A DNA stretch of 64,000 nt from the NCBI GenBank assembly GCA_037954235.1, contig JBBMOA010000006.1, positions 26,049,541-26,113,540 on the forward strand, read 5' to 3'. Both the position numbers and the translations under genes were made by a program. Positions 39,968 to 52,852 of this stretch are shown piece after piece (position 1 is the stretch's first letter; every line of letters begins with the position of its first letter). This stretch comes from Aulostomus chinensis. Lineage: Eukaryota; Chordata; Actinopteri; Syngnathiformes; Aulostomidae. The notes under the pieces are model-generated. The model worked only from the letters and a program-made list of their open reading frames with translations. It did no database searches and was not told the origin of the DNA.

Positions 39968-41416
39968 TTTATGTGTGACTGTGCATATGTGTGTGTTGAT
40001 GTGCCTGTTTGTATTTGTGACTGTGCGTGCTTTTAAGTACGTGTGGGATTTTTCATTGTGCCGGGGGGATATGGGTTTCAAAAGGCTAATTTGGGTTTAA
40101 GGGCACTGGGCCCTTGCCAGGCGCACCAACCAGTCTCATATGCCATTCGTTATAGGACAGCCACCAACCCCCCAACCCTTCACAGTCAGTCATTCAGTCA
40201 CCAGTGAATTCAGCTATTAAACACATGGTACTTTCAGCCTGAGTCTCAGGTCGCTCATGCAACTGCATTGCTTGTTTACCTTTGTGCCGCGTCACATTGT
40301 CCAACAATACTCTATAAAATGTCATGACATATTAATTAGAAGTTTGTTTTCTCTCTAAATAAGTACAAACCAGACTGGATCTGTGAATGTAAATATTAGA
40401 CACACACATTTAAACACACCCAAATCGGTCTTTTCAGGAGGCAAAGGAATATTTGGGCTTTATTTTCGCTGGTTGAACAGATTAGAGGTGCCATTTTTAA
40501 CTCTCACGATCCCACTGTCTTTGTTGTTGAAACAGTTGCTCCTGATTAGGGTTCAGTCAGAAGCCTTGAAAAGGATGGAGGGTTAGCAGAGGGGCTATGG
40601 AGGCATCAATGACACAAATAGCTTTTCACTCCTCTATCCCCCTTTTCACTTTCTTTCCCTCCTACTTGGATTCTGCCATTTCCACCCTTCTCCATCTGCA
40701 GTCTGACCTCTGCTATTCTTCACTATGATTCCTGTGTGTTCAAAGGCGGCAGGATGTCAGTAATTGGAAGGGATGTGATGGAACGGGGGGCCCCTCCTTG
40801 GGGCTGGGAGGCCCCCAGCACAAGAGAGGTCAGGGAGAGCCTGTCTCACACTGACATGTAGGCTTGGACGGCAGCATCCAGCCACAACAGGCCTGAGGCT
40901 GCGCGTTCAGCTGCAGTTCTGTCAAGAGAGGAGCAAGTGAGCAGGGAGAGGATCTGCCGCTGATGTTCGGAGTCAATCGTCCACAGATTTCCCACTGGAT
41001 GTCCGCTTTGCTCTAAACTACTAGACACATGCAGGAAGTCTACACTTGGCTCTTTTAGGATCATTTGCTGCCTAAAATGAATGGGTGGCCTTCTTTCGTC
41101 ACGTACTTACAGCATTACCTGGGCAGTGGATACGTCTCCAATCGGCTGAAATCATATTGCCAGACTGCTGGAAAACTGCTACTGGAACTACTGCTTGGAA
41201 ACACGGATGTGGCAGGCGATTAGCACACCTCTTCACACTGGCTTAGACCACAGAGGCGTGGAGAGGGCAGCTTAAGAGGCGACTTTATCCACATCAGCTT
41301 TAAACAAAGATGTCTGGACTACATCAACATCAATAAGACCCACACCACCTTCCGTCTGGGTCAACGCACAACCAGTCATGTATGTGCACACTGTATACAC
41401 TCAAACACGTAGTGAT
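39967..41416. other. Intergenic stretch without supported genes
   Basis: No exon is supported. A degenerate GT-rich tail follows the array to about 40030, then complex sequence. A minus frame at 40846-41064 (72 codons) has protein-like composition but no splice sites that convince. Confidence 0.4.
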
Positions 41417-41419
41417 GGG

Positions 41420-41450
<31 letters not shown>

Positions 41451-41451
41451 A
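41417..41451. repeat. GCAG tetranucleotide array
   Basis: Eight to nine perfect GCAG units. Confidence 0.95.
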
Positions 41452-41492
41452 TGCTTACAAACAGACACACACCTTCAGGAATACTCAAATAT

Positions 41493-41493
<1 letters not shown>

Positions 41494-41545
<52 letters not shown>
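41494..41545. repeat. CA microsatellite
   Basis: About 26 uninterrupted AC units, 42 bases from the GCAG array. Confidence 0.97.
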
Positions 41546-41547
<2 letters not shown>

Positions 41548-44500
41548 CCTCAGCATATGTCATCTTCAGCAGTCCGCTGCGGGTGACGGCTGTCCTGGTG
41601 TAGGACGAGGCTGATTTGGGGAAACACCCAGCTGACACGTTAGCCCCGGCTAGCCATGACACAGAGTTGCCACTGCCCTCCTAAAACACTACCTGAGGCA
41701 TGGCCTGTGCCATGTGGGATTACCACTGAATCCTGCTTGCACCAAAGTCCCCTCCCCAAAACAAGACCACTCCCACCCCAAAAGTCTGGCATTTCTACAA
41801 GGACACCGCAAATGAGAGGGGGTGAGGCTGATGCCGGCCACTGTTACTGTCACGTTGACTCCATGTGGTTTGGTCTCTCTCAGTTGCCTCTGGGTTGTGT
41901 CACGCTCTGAGACCCTTCCTCAAGGGGACGCAGCCTCCTGCTGAGTTCACAGATCAACCCCCATCGAATGCGCTAACCTCCTCCCAATTTCTTTGTATGC
42001 CTCTAAAATTCACCCAAATCTGAGTGACTCCTCCTTTCTGTGCGTCTCTTCACATTATTTGATACCATGTATATCTTGAAATGACAATTTCATGCACACA
42101 AAGGAAGTGTTTGTGTTATTTAGGTTTGACAATATCACTGTGATTGTACTTTTTTTATTTTCCTATGTTTCAGCTCTGGAGCAAAACTTGCAGCCATATT
42201 GTCAAAGAGGCCTCTAAACCTGGCTGGCTTGGGATCAACTGTCTTTATGCAGCACTGTTCTCGTAACAACAACAACAACAACAAACAGGCAACATGGTCA
42301 CCCCTCTACAGCAAATGTGCTCTATTTTGTCAGTATACTGAAAAAGTGACAGACGTTTTAGTTATGACCCGTACAAGTCAAACAGACATGAAATGTAACT
42401 GAGGAGGTCAGTTCTCAGCTGCTTTATGTCAGCTACCGTCATTTATACCATGGCCTGACTTAGTACCTGATTAAACCTACCTGGACATCCACCATGTAGT
42501 CAAAGCTCATGCTAATTTGGACCATTTCACAGTTGGTTTTAATAGTCGTGAGAATATAACCCTTTAGATGCTCAAATGTCTATTTGTAAAACTTTTTGGC
42601 TCGACCTGCGCTGCAACTTGAGGAAAGTACTTGATCGAAGTGAGCTTCAGTGCCCATCAACTCTCCACTTAGGGCTGTTACTCAGCTGTAGGCAACATTA
42701 TTAACTTTGAATCTTGCAAGTACAACATCAGCTTTCCTGCTAGTAGCTGAGCCACCGAGCGGACTATACTTATCTCTTGTAGCTTGCTCGTAGCTATGGC
42801 CTGTCCCATCCGTGGTGTGACCACCGTCGTCATTACATCAAAATCTCATGTGAAAGGAATAAACTTTCCAGGTATAAATAAGACCCTCAGTTTTTACCTT
42901 GTACACAGAGTGATCACAAAATACATAAAAATACAGAAAATATCAATTAATCGTCTTATTATTTTTCTCTTTTGGCAAGTGACCATGGAATATATTGGTC
43001 AATGGCCTTGGAGGTATATATTAATGAAAAAAATAATGGATTCCAAGGAAGGCCAACGTGCAGGCCAGGCTCTGCAAAGTTCATTAATTCCAGATAATGA
43101 ACACCTTGTCTGGCATTATCCCTCACTCAATGACTGTTAGATAAGTGGCTAAGTGAAGTGGCTAAATTATGTTAGTTACATCAAAACTAGACAGGCTACA
43201 TGATGAGGAAAACGTATTTAAGTAAACTGTGGGGTTTGGCATCACTGTTACCTGTGCTAATGAACAGCAAAGTGATTTATTCACGTGCAAAACTGGTTTT
43301 GTTACAATCGTTTGCCACAAACGCTGCATGTTAAGTGACATCAAACCTACTGTAATCCTCAGAGCTCGCAAATAAAGCCCCACTTTTCGAGTTGGAGTTT
43401 TGAGTTTGACAGTCAAGAGCATTTGGAGGTTGGAACTTTCCCACTTACTAGTTGTTGAATGCACAATTAATTTAAAGCAATGTCATTTTACTGATTCTGT
43501 ATATTTAAAAGAAAGAGTGATCCACTTCAACCACAAGCAACAGAAAAAGAGATGAGAACTGCAAGAAGAGAACCGTATTCAGCTGACATTCTGCTGACAT
43601 CCTGTCCTGAACCTCTGTTGTAGAATAACATCTTCCCATAGAAAACTGTGCCATCCACCTGATGGAGCAGCTGATTATGTGAAAATGAGAACATGATTTG
43701 TTCAAGATTTATTTGTTATGAATCAATATCATATGATAGTGCTGGTCTGTGTACAGTCTCTGATGAACAAACCCAAGAAGCCACAGTGCTGTGCTGAGAT
43801 TCAGCTCCTCACGTCTAAGAGCGGTAAAAGCATGAAGTGTGAATGAGAGACAGTTTGAGTGGAGCAGTAATGTGAACGCACAGTATTTTCACCTGCCAGT
43901 CTTGCAGGGAAGAGCTCTTCCAGGTTACATGCACCTCCACTGTCAGTCCTGTTTTCTAGCCTACACACAGCCGAGGTTTTGAAGGACTTCAACCGGAACA
44001 TCACCTGACTGTGAAGCTCTCACCTTTCACTGTAATGAACCGGTGGTGGAAATGAAGCCCCTGTCTCCTGTTCAAGCGATATCAGCTGATCTTGATTGTG
44101 CATCAGTGGACCAAAAACATACAAGTGAATGAGTATCGCTGTATCTGTTGGCCATCACTCTTTGTCCTCCTGATGAAGAACTCAATGGTGAATAGTATAG
44201 ATGACCTGAGCATGGCAAAAGGAAAGGAGGCATGTTACAGGAGGTGAAACATAAGGAGACAGACCCAGGGAATCCAGGATACCTGAGCTAGCAACTTGAA
44301 CCCCGGAGAAAGAGAAAACTTCATCCCAGGGGAGAGTGGTAGGGCTGGAGTCGGTCAGGGTACAACTCAGGGGCCCTGGTAAGAGGACGAGCCAGTGTGC
44401 AGCTCAGACAGTGGGATGAGGTTTCACTTCAATGGGATGAACAGGTGAGCCAGTCTGGTGGCTCATTCACATGTACAGTACACCCCATCTCATTAGCACA

Positions 44501-44689
44501 ACAGTCAGTGACATCTCTGTACGGGATGGGCAAGATAAGAACCGGTATCCAGTGGTTTCAATAAGGAAGAGAATCTGCAAGGCAGGCTGGTATTCAATGC
44601 CTGCCCATTCCTTTGTTATCTCGTCTTGGCTGTAAAGCAGTCAGTGAAATGGAAGGAATGTGAGGTATTTCCAGGGTCTGACAGGGGAG
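41546..44689. other. Intergenic stretch without supported genes
   Basis: Mostly complex AT-leaning sequence with an AAC array of about six units near 42267-42284. An open frame of 118 codons at 42784-43140 starts with ATG but shows no domain. A short MITE-like fragment is at 43381-43464. No exon can be supported. Confidence 0.4.
43381..43464. mobile_element. Possible MITE fragment
   Basis: CACTTTTCGAGTTGGAGTTT, AGTCAAGAGCATTTGGAGG and TTGGAACTTTCCCACTTACT recall a fish non-autonomous DNA transposon rich in CGAGTTGGAA and TTCCGAGTTG motifs. Terminal repeats were not established, so the call is tentative. Confidence 0.25.
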
Positions 44690-44694
44690 TTGTG

Positions 44695-44734
<40 letters not shown>

Positions 44735-44742
44735 CGTGCGTG
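44690..44742. repeat. GT microsatellite with CG interruptions
   Basis: About 25 GT units with CGTGCGTGCGTG at its end. Confidence 0.95.
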
Positions 44743-46840
44743 GAGAGTTTAAGAGGGAGCCCTCCACCACACATCCAAGGCACAGCAACAGCATGATGCC
44801 TCCAAACACTCATAAAGAAAGCCTTGTCTGACACTACCTGCATCCAGCTTCCTCTTATAGAGACGCTGGATTTTCACATGATTTTCTCTTAATTTCTCTC
44901 TGGTTTGTCTCCCTCGCACTCAGTAGACACTCACATGTTTCAGTATAGACACACACAGATTGAATAAACTAAACTGGAGGAATTATAATTATATAAATCT
45001 TAATTAGTTTCCAGGGATTAACAGTGTGTAGATTTGGTGTGTGAAAACACTAACAGCTTGAATCCGTGATTATCACACTGCGCAGGTATAAAATTGGGGT
45101 TAATACCTGAGATGAAACAAACTGCTTAAAAGTCCCAAACCTCCGTGTGCCTGCCAGGGGATTCTGGCAGCACCATAATGACAGGGATTGAAATACGTTT
45201 GTATGACAGCGAGAAAACACAGAATATTCACAATTTATTCAAGAGACTTATTTAATCTTACTCGGCTTCACGGGCCTCTGTACATCTTCCCAATAAAAGA
45301 TGATGAATTGCACACACAACTGTGTTCCGTACAACAGGAAAAAAAAATCTCAGTGTTCAATAGGAGATAAGGTTTTCGTTATTTTCTTTCAGTCCTGCTG
45401 CCTCTCCGTTCTCCTCGTCTCTGTGTTAATGCTGTTAATGGAAACAGCATTATTGAGAGTGTCTGTGCTTGCAGCAGGATTCAGATATTAGGTAGCTCAT
45501 TTGGTTAGCTCATTGACTGCTATCAGATTTCAGGTCAATGACCTTAATGACCGGACAGCAGCACAGAGCAGGCATGGAAAGTGGAGAAATGAACACCAGC
45601 ATGGTTGATTTGTTGGATGCCTGAATGGGGGGATGATGAGGCAGGTCTTCTGTAGGCGGTTTCACTGCAACACCTTGTTAATTTAACAAATAAGCGTCTG
45701 ATGTTGAAAAAGAGAGAGAGTTTAAGAGTTAATATGGCCAAAATAATAATCCAGAGAGAGAAAAAATGTTGAAATTTGCATAATGAACCCTCAAGTTTGA
45801 AATGACCCTGACTGCCTTCCATCCCTATGACATTTATTTAAAAGTAGACAAAGAAATGCAAATGAGAGGTTTGTTCCTACGTCATAAAAGTAACTCTCTC
45901 AGATAATAAACACTACTTCGATCAGTCGTGCGCTGACATATTTTGGTATCTGTGGTTTCATTCAGGTGTAACACCTGAAACCAATAATCGCTGTGTTTTC
46001 TATAGTAGCACATTGCTTACATGTCATCACACGTACTGGCCCAGAGCAGACAAACCAGCACCTTCACATCTGAATTCACTCCTGCTTGTGCTTTTGTCCT
46101 TGTTTACATTTTTAGTAACCTATTTAAGCTGCGTCCCCTCTGAACAAAGATAATTTCTGCTGTGTTTTCACTATGGAATTTTCTTGCAACCATGTTTTCT
46201 GCTGGACGCGTTTGCACAGCAACTCCACGGCCTCATTGTTTACACCAGCTGATTGCTGAACCTGGCCAACTTGCCCTTAGAGGATGCTGATGAAGAACAA
46301 AGTTTTGAGGGAAGAGAGGTGTATCATTACAGTGTTTTTGAATATTGAAGTTCAATGTCAACAAAATCTTAGTTGGAAGCAGCAGTCCTGCACACACAGC
46401 TCCTGGGGAGCTGACTTCCAACAGACAGAGACCAAAAACCTTGAGAGCAAAAAGAAGACAAACCTCAGAGTAGCTGCAATAAACACATCATACATCAGAT
46501 GTTCAGTTGCAGATGAAATTCAAATGCATTCTTTGATGTTCTTGAAAGTAAAATATTGATGTGAGAGGATAAAGTGGTAGTATTATGCTTATGGCCTTGA
46601 AGCCAACGTACGATGTCACAAGAAGTCTGCTTCTGTCAAATTTTACATACATATTTATGCTATTTGTGTACTGGAATGGTAAAACAAGGATGTTGAGAGG
46701 AGAGAAGATAATACTAATGGACATGCATGCTACAATACATCCTGGCAACATAAAGAGAAACAATAAATTTAAAAATATGTTTAAGTGTAAAATGCAATGA
46801 GTAGGGTTGTAAATTAAAGATATACATTAACATTATGGCC
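44743..46840. other. Intergenic stretch without supported genes
   Basis: AT-rich complex sequence without microsatellites, which is unusual for this window. No frame shows a recognisable domain. Confidence 0.4.
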
Positions 46841-47041
46841 ACTAGAAGTGCACTCAGAGAGCGGAGACCTCTGCCAAGGCAATTAATGAAAATGTCTGGA
46901 ACTGCCACAAAATTTAATGGGTTCTTTCTTGGCTCATGCCCCACCCCTCAACCTAGTTTCATGAAAATCATCCTGGTAGTTCCTGCGGACAGCAGACAGA
47001 CAAACAATCAGCAATGAAAACATGACCTCTTCGTGAAGGTA
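46841..47041 (-). mobile_element. Dispersed teleost-type repeat, copy B
   Basis: Read on the minus strand the order is GAGGTCATGTTTTCATTGC, TGTTTGTCTGTCTGCTGTCC, TTTTCATGAAACTAGG, AGAAAGAACCCATTAAATTT, GCCTTGGCAGAGGTC and CGCTCTCTGAGTGC. It is the most complete copy of the family and defines the block order used for copies A and C. Confidence 0.72.
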
Positions 47042-47520
47042 ATTATGGGCCAGCAAATTGAGCTGGACTACTTTACAATGAAGCGCTGTTACATGTCTAC
47101 CTCGGTGTTATCTTTTCTATTGATAGAAACATCTGATCTGAATTAAATGGCGGAAAGGAAATAAGTCATTAATTGGCTATTAACTATGTTAAAATTAAGA
47201 AAAAAAAAAACTGATTCCAAATTAAACATTGGCTTGATTTGCATGATAACCCTCCCTGCGTGCACTGAAATTAACTAACGAAGGAAATTCATCAAACAAG
47301 CATCTGGTTTGTGTGACGCAGATGATAAATTTTATCCCCATCGATTGAGAGAAACCGTATAAGGATCAGTTAAAAAAACCGAACACCTTTTTTGTCTAGG
47401 ATTCAGCAAAATGCCAAAAAAATCAGGTTATGTAAAGATACATCTGTCTGCTATTTATTCTGCTGCTCACCCCACCTTTATTTCTGTCTTTTCTGCAGGC
47501 TTCCAATGCCCCCCCCACCA

Positions 47521-47569
47521 CCACACACACACACACACACGCACACACACACACACATACACACACACC
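47521..47569. repeat. CA microsatellite
   Basis: About 23 CA units with GC and TA interruptions, preceded by a C run in GCCCCCCCCACC. Confidence 0.95.
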
Positions 47570-47765
47570 TTTTTGGGTCATTAGCATGTTGCTGATGGGG
47601 GCCGGTCATCCATTGAGCGGTGCAGGGAGGTTTGGCCGGGGCTGCAGCAGGCCTGTCAGGGCAGGTCATTAAGAAAACGACAGGTCGGGGAATACATAGA
47701 CAAGGTTGATTGGTTTCCTGCAGCCGTCAGCAGAGCCCCGCAGCATCTCCTGACCCTGTGAGCCC
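47570..47765. promoter_or_regulatory. Candidate regulatory element
   Basis: Repeat-free, GC-balanced block starting GGGTCATTAGCATGTTGC and including AGGTCATTAAGAAAACGAC. It follows directly after a CA array. No open frame fits. Called only on complexity and motif content. Confidence 0.3.
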
Positions 47766-48488
47766 CATCTAACCTGCACACATGCACGCAAACGCCACAC
47801 ACACCTGCACTGAAACACTCTCTGACGAAATGTATGTCTCAACATATTTGTATATTAAGTAAATTTTTTTTAGCATGTACACACAAATACTTTACACACA
47901 CACGCCCTTGTGCAGCCTTGAGTGAAGACTAAAGATGGGGCTAGGGCGATTACCCTGATCCTGACCCACACATCTCAGCCTGTTGCCACTTTTTAGATCT
48001 CCTAATAGTGTGCAGCTTGGCACTAATCCATGACAGCATGCCTGCTGCTCCAACTCTCAAGACACTGTGGAGCCAACGGGAAAAAAAAACACACTGAAAA
48101 GAAAACTGACTACATGAATCAACAACAAGTGATATTGCTGTTTGTGTTAGGAGTCAGCGCTGCAGCAACGGACCAAAAAACCCTTGAAGTTGACCCCGCT
48201 TTTCTTGAAAGGTCATATGTGTGGAAGGGATCTGTCATGCACGCATAGATGCTATGCTACCCGGCATCCATCCTTGCTGTCTGATGCACTGTGAATGTCA
48301 AACCCAGAGGCTTGGACACCCACTGCCCTTCCACCCCCCTCATGCTTTACGCCCCCCTACCCTACCTGACCCTCCAGTCTCAAGCACCCTCGGCCTACCT
48401 GATGAAAAGAGTCTCCTGCCTGGGGCTTCTGTGTTCCAAATGAGCCCTATAATAATGTTACTTCAAATGTCAAAGCGAGGGTTATCAG

Positions 48489-48491
<3 letters not shown>

Positions 48492-48553
<62 letters not shown>
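48492..48553. repeat. GT microsatellite ending in GC
   Basis: About 29 GT units followed by GCGCGC, a Z-DNA-prone junction. An 11-base G run follows at 48575-48585. Confidence 0.97.
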
Positions 48554-48554
<1 letters not shown>

Positions 48555-48585
48555 GTGGTATGGTGGATTTTGTTGGGGGGGGGGG

Positions 48586-49194
48586 TAGAGGCTCTTGTGT
48601 AGCTGCCACAGCCTTCCACTCATCCCTCAGCGTAATCAAATGCATTAATGTGTAAAAATGTCATTTAGCACACCACATCCCACTGCAGGCTGGTTAGAAG
48701 ACGCTGATGGACAGATAGAGTTTGACTGACAGTCCCCGGCTGTGGATTGTCTGTGGGTGTCAACCACACACCAGCTATTCTTCATGCTTAGACTCAATCA
48801 CAGAGCCAGCATTCTACTTGTGTAACAGCGATAACAAATGGTACTCAAAAAACACAGCCAGCACACTTACATGAAAGGCAATGCACAAACTGTAACATTA
48901 ACCTCCACACAGTGACTCTTAATGCACAATATAATTGCTAATGGGACCTGTCTTTGGGGTGAAGTGGTGTTAACCTCTGATCAACCCTAGGTCAACCACT
49001 TATAGGCCAGATAGAATTCATTACAGTTTACCCGCTTCATCATCAGCATCTGACTGACCAATTTCACACCCATGACAATGATAAACACTCTGGAAGAAGG
49101 ATGAAAGAGGCATTTTAACAGTCCTTTTCCCCTTAAATACGATTTATTTTTCTCAGTCCCATATATTAGACCCATTCCAGTAATTGACAGTCAT
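48586..49194. other. Intergenic stretch without supported genes
   Basis: Complex non-coding sequence; nothing distinctive seen. Confidence 0.4.
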
Positions 49195-49500
49195 TGCACC
49201 GTGGAGGCCTGCTGATTGGATATTTTGTTGTTTGTGTTAATGATCCAGCCAAAAGCTTTCTCTCAGCCAGCCAGCTAACTAGCCAGCCAGCCTGCAGAAG
49301 TCGATGTCAGCGAGGCTGTGTTTAACTCACTGGCTGCCACAGCACAACAAAGCCGACCAGGCGGCAATTAAGATGTTAATAGATAGCTTCATAAGGACGA
49401 CAAACCGAGGGGAGGGAGGGGTAAAAGACACAAACCGCAACAGATTTCCAAGACTTCTAATTAATAGTGATGGCAATTAAAGTGTAATTCAGCCCAATTC
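49195..49500. promoter_or_regulatory. Candidate regulatory element with ATTA cluster
   Basis: Repeat-free block with GTGTTAATGATCC near 49236, GGCAATTAAGATGTTAATAG near 49362, and TCTAATTAATAGTG plus GGCAATTAAAG plus GTGTAATTCAG within 49456-49492. Four homeodomain-type cores within about 130 bases is dense. A CT-rich tract (49501-49553) ends it. Conservation not tested. Confidence 0.37.
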
Positions 49501-49553
49501 CCTCTCTCTCTCTCTTTCTCTCTCACTCTCTCTCTCTCTCTCCATCTCGTCTC
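49501..49553. repeat. CT-rich tract
   Basis: Imperfect CTCTCT with TT and CA interruptions. Confidence 0.9.
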
Positions 49554-50081
49554 CAGTTCTCACTCACCAAACGCACTGGAGGTTTTTGATGCATCCTCTT
49601 TCACTGTTTAATTTTTCTTGCACCCTCTTGTTGTCCATTTTTACTAAACACCCATGTCAAGTAAGAGGCGGATAGCTTAATTACAGAGTCGAGTCTCCTT
49701 TTAAACACAATATTATTTTCTTCTGGAGGAACATTTTGCATTTAGACTTATGTGTATGTACCTGAACGTGTGTGTTTGTGTGTGTGTGACAGTGAGGCCA
49801 AGCAGCAAGACAGGGGCAGGTGAATGATAGCGACTTTAATTAGTAGGGTGGTGGCTCCTGTGCTGCGCTGCTCAAGAGACGAGTCGTTGGGGACTCCGAG
49901 GTGCCATGCTCAGTAGAGAGGACTCAGAAAAACAGCTTTAATTGGTTGGAGTTATTTTTAGACAAAGCACCTCTTTCAAGGTTAGTAGGTTAAGTCTGTT
50001 CAGTCCTCTGAGGGGATGTTTGGTGGCAACAAACAGACCGCTGCCAAAATACCTGCCCCACCTCCCTATCTCTCTGGAGTC

Positions 50082-50082
50082 A

Positions 50083-50142
<60 letters not shown>
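50082..50142. repeat. CA microsatellite
   Basis: About 30 uninterrupted AC units. Confidence 0.97.
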
Positions 50143-50143
<1 letters not shown>

Positions 50144-50389
50144 CAAGAAACCAGTACCTCACACTCACATATAGCTAATGCAGAAGTGTGCTGCACCTTT
50201 CCCACGCACTCTGACATGCTGTTGACACTCTTGGCTTTGTGCAGCGCAAGTAAAGTGAGAAATTAATGGAGGGAAGAAGAAGGAAAGTTAACGGAAGAGA
50301 TAGTGAGGTGTGGATGAGAAAGACAAGGTGGGGAGGCTGTTCCTGGGTTGAATCTCTCATTGGAGGTGTCTTCATCTGCCGCGCGATCC

Positions 50390-50545
50390 TCCCGGGGGCT
50401 CCTACTTCTCCATTTCATTAGTTTGTCAGCCTGCACGAAGGATTGTGCAATTTAGTGGATAGCCAGAGGCTGGCGAGGCTGCCTGGTGTGACTCCCAGCT
50501 CCAACAGGCTGGAATCTAACTAGGATCAGCTTAGCTTAATACAGC
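50390..50545. promoter_or_regulatory. Candidate regulatory element with C/EBP-like site
   Basis: Repeat-free block with CATTTCATTAGTTTGTC, a C/EBP-type ATTGTGCAAT at 50442-50451 and CTAACTAGGATCAGC. It ends at AGCCAGCCAGCC and a CA array. Called on motif content only. Confidence 0.33.
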
Positions 50546-50561
50546 CAGCCAGCCACCCGCC

Positions 50562-50625
<64 letters not shown>
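50562..50625. repeat. CA microsatellite
   Basis: About 31 uninterrupted AC units. Confidence 0.97.
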
Positions 50626-50626
<1 letters not shown>

Positions 50627-52770
50627 GTGCACACATACACAGAGTAGCCATTAATGAACTGTATGTTTTATGCATCTATCTACCATGTTGTGTGAGCTGG
50701 CTGCACGATTAACATCCAGTCATCACAGCAGCTTCACCACTGTGGAAGGCCGTATTTCCTTTTTCACCAAAATTACTGCAAATATTTGGACAGTCAGAAA
50801 CACCCCCAGCACTGTAAATAAAGCAAATACAATAATTCTGCAAAGCCATATAAAACAACAGCACAACACTTTGGCGGCGAAAAACACATTTGGATGGGAA
50901 GTGTTCAGTCCCCCTCTGCGGTGATGGGACGCACTGCCTCATCACCTTACAGCAAAGCATTTGACCAGAGAGATGATGTAATGCGTGAAAGATCACACTA
51001 TTTCCCTCCAAGTTGCCCCCAGACACAACCAGTTGTGTCTGTGATGCTAAACCAAGCCAGAGGTAACATGAGGAGCTGAACCAGCGGCTCCTGTGTCATA
51101 GGCAATGGTGCACTACAATCTCAGAAAATAATCCAAAATTGCTTTGTTTTTTTAATTTCAGTGTCAGTGTCAGTTCTGGTTTTATTATTTTAAAATCATT
51201 CTGGAAATTGGATGTGTTTATGAATCCCTTACAAACAAATTTAATATAAAGTATTAATGTGTAGTAGGTCATAAGAGGGGTTGTTTTGCAGCTTGTCTGA
51301 GGGGGATGTGATAACTCAATGTGATGAAAGGCTTCTCTCTTGACCGGAGGAGCTGTGCTTTGAGGGCCTGTCTTTCACTGTCTTTCAAGTTGCAACTTCA
51401 GCACAGCGACATGCGTCAGGACAGCTGAGGACTGGTCCGAGTGTGGGTGGACTTTCGACAGAACAACTGTATGCGACAATGCAACAAACAAGTGCACATG
51501 CAGCCTCACAATTATAAACATGAACTCATGTGCAGTAGCGTGAAAGCTGTGCATCCACACAGTGACAGGGACACAATTACATAGAACAAAGAGTAAAAAA
51601 CAAAGCCCTTTGCAAGAGGGCCCCCCATGACATGAAGACTCACACACACACTGACTTTTCACCCTCCAGCACTTCTCACTCTTGCTCACCCTCCCTGGCT
51701 TGAGAGAGAAGGCTAAAGGGGGTGCTGTAGGTGTTGGTAGGGATGGGGGCCCTTCTTTTGTTCCCTGTTACAACATGCATTTCATGGGGAGGCCTGGCTT
51801 CTGACCCTGCCGAGCACACACTGCGTCGAGGCTGGGAGCTCCAAGGGAAAGGCCCATCTGTGGCATCCATCAGGGCTGCGCTCTCCCGCTGAGGTACTGT
51901 CAGAAGCTGGAGGGGGTGGTAGTGGTGGTGGTTGAAGGGGGGCTTACAGGGGCACGATAAGCGAGGGGGGGGGGGGGCAGGGGGTTTGAGGTTTGTTGGG
52001 GAATGGGGATGAGGGGGGGGGGGTGAAATCAGGCCGAAAAAAAGAGTTAAGGAACACAAGGGCCTCAAAAATTCAAAGGGGAGCAAAAGGGAGGAGGGGT
52101 GCGGGTGACTGTTTCTGGATGTGTATGTGTGAACACTGAAAGAAGTTGGAACGTTGAATAAACGCAGAAACATATGGAGCTCATTGTGGAAGTGGGAGTA
52201 AGGTGGACAATTCCAACAATATGCAGACATCACAAGCAATTAAAAATTGCTTTATGCTGCATAACGTAGGTATAATGTAAGTGAATTTTTGTATATAAAA
52301 TTCAAACAAAGAGCATCTGAACTTTTTCTGAGTGAACCCTGGTGCACACTGAAGTGCTGCCACGCATACAAATGGATACAGATGAAACAAGCATTTTATT
52401 TTCTGAGGGCACACAGATATCAGGAGCTCAGGAAGAAGCGTCTGAGGGTGGAACTGAAAGACACCAGATGTTGTTCATGGCCTTCCCCTCTGCTGTTCCT
52501 TTCTGTCTGAAGACTTTCTTAGTTGTTGTCCATACCCCAGGCACTACAAAGGCAGAAAAGTGTATTGGTTTGAAGGTCAGTTTAAATAAAAAATACTTCA
52601 GCAGGTATGACAGGCAGGTTGTGCTCTGGATAAATGCAGTGCTCTCATGCCAGCTAGCTGAAATTGATTGATTGACTTGTAAGATGTCATGGACAGGCAG
52701 GAGAGGCAGGGAGAGTGAGAGGCAGAACGATGGCGAGAAGGATATGGCTACCATTGAATGGAAGATGAGA

Positions 52771-52774
<4 letters not shown>
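50626..52774. other. Intergenic stretch without supported genes
   Basis: It holds a G-run-rich patch (51905-52095) that opens a 187-codon Pro-rich minus frame, and AT-rich sequence near 51120-51260. No gene is supported. Confidence 0.45.
51905..52095 (+). repeat. G-rich patch with multiple G runs
   Basis: G runs of 13 (51965-51977) and 11 (52013-52023) lie among several GGG and GGGG tracts. Four or more G tracts at short spacing meet the simple G-quadruplex rule on the plus strand. Confidence 0.85.

Positions 52775-52852
<78 letters not shown>
52775..52852. repeat. GT microsatellite
   Basis: About 38 uninterrupted TG units. Confidence 0.97.

Noticed and set aside
40846..41064. 72-codon minus-strand frame with protein-like composition
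   Set aside because: No acceptor with a pyrimidine tract and no donor; similar frames are expected by chance in 64 kb.
51676..52239. 187-codon Pro-rich minus-strand frame
   Set aside because: Caused by G runs on the plus strand; low complexity.
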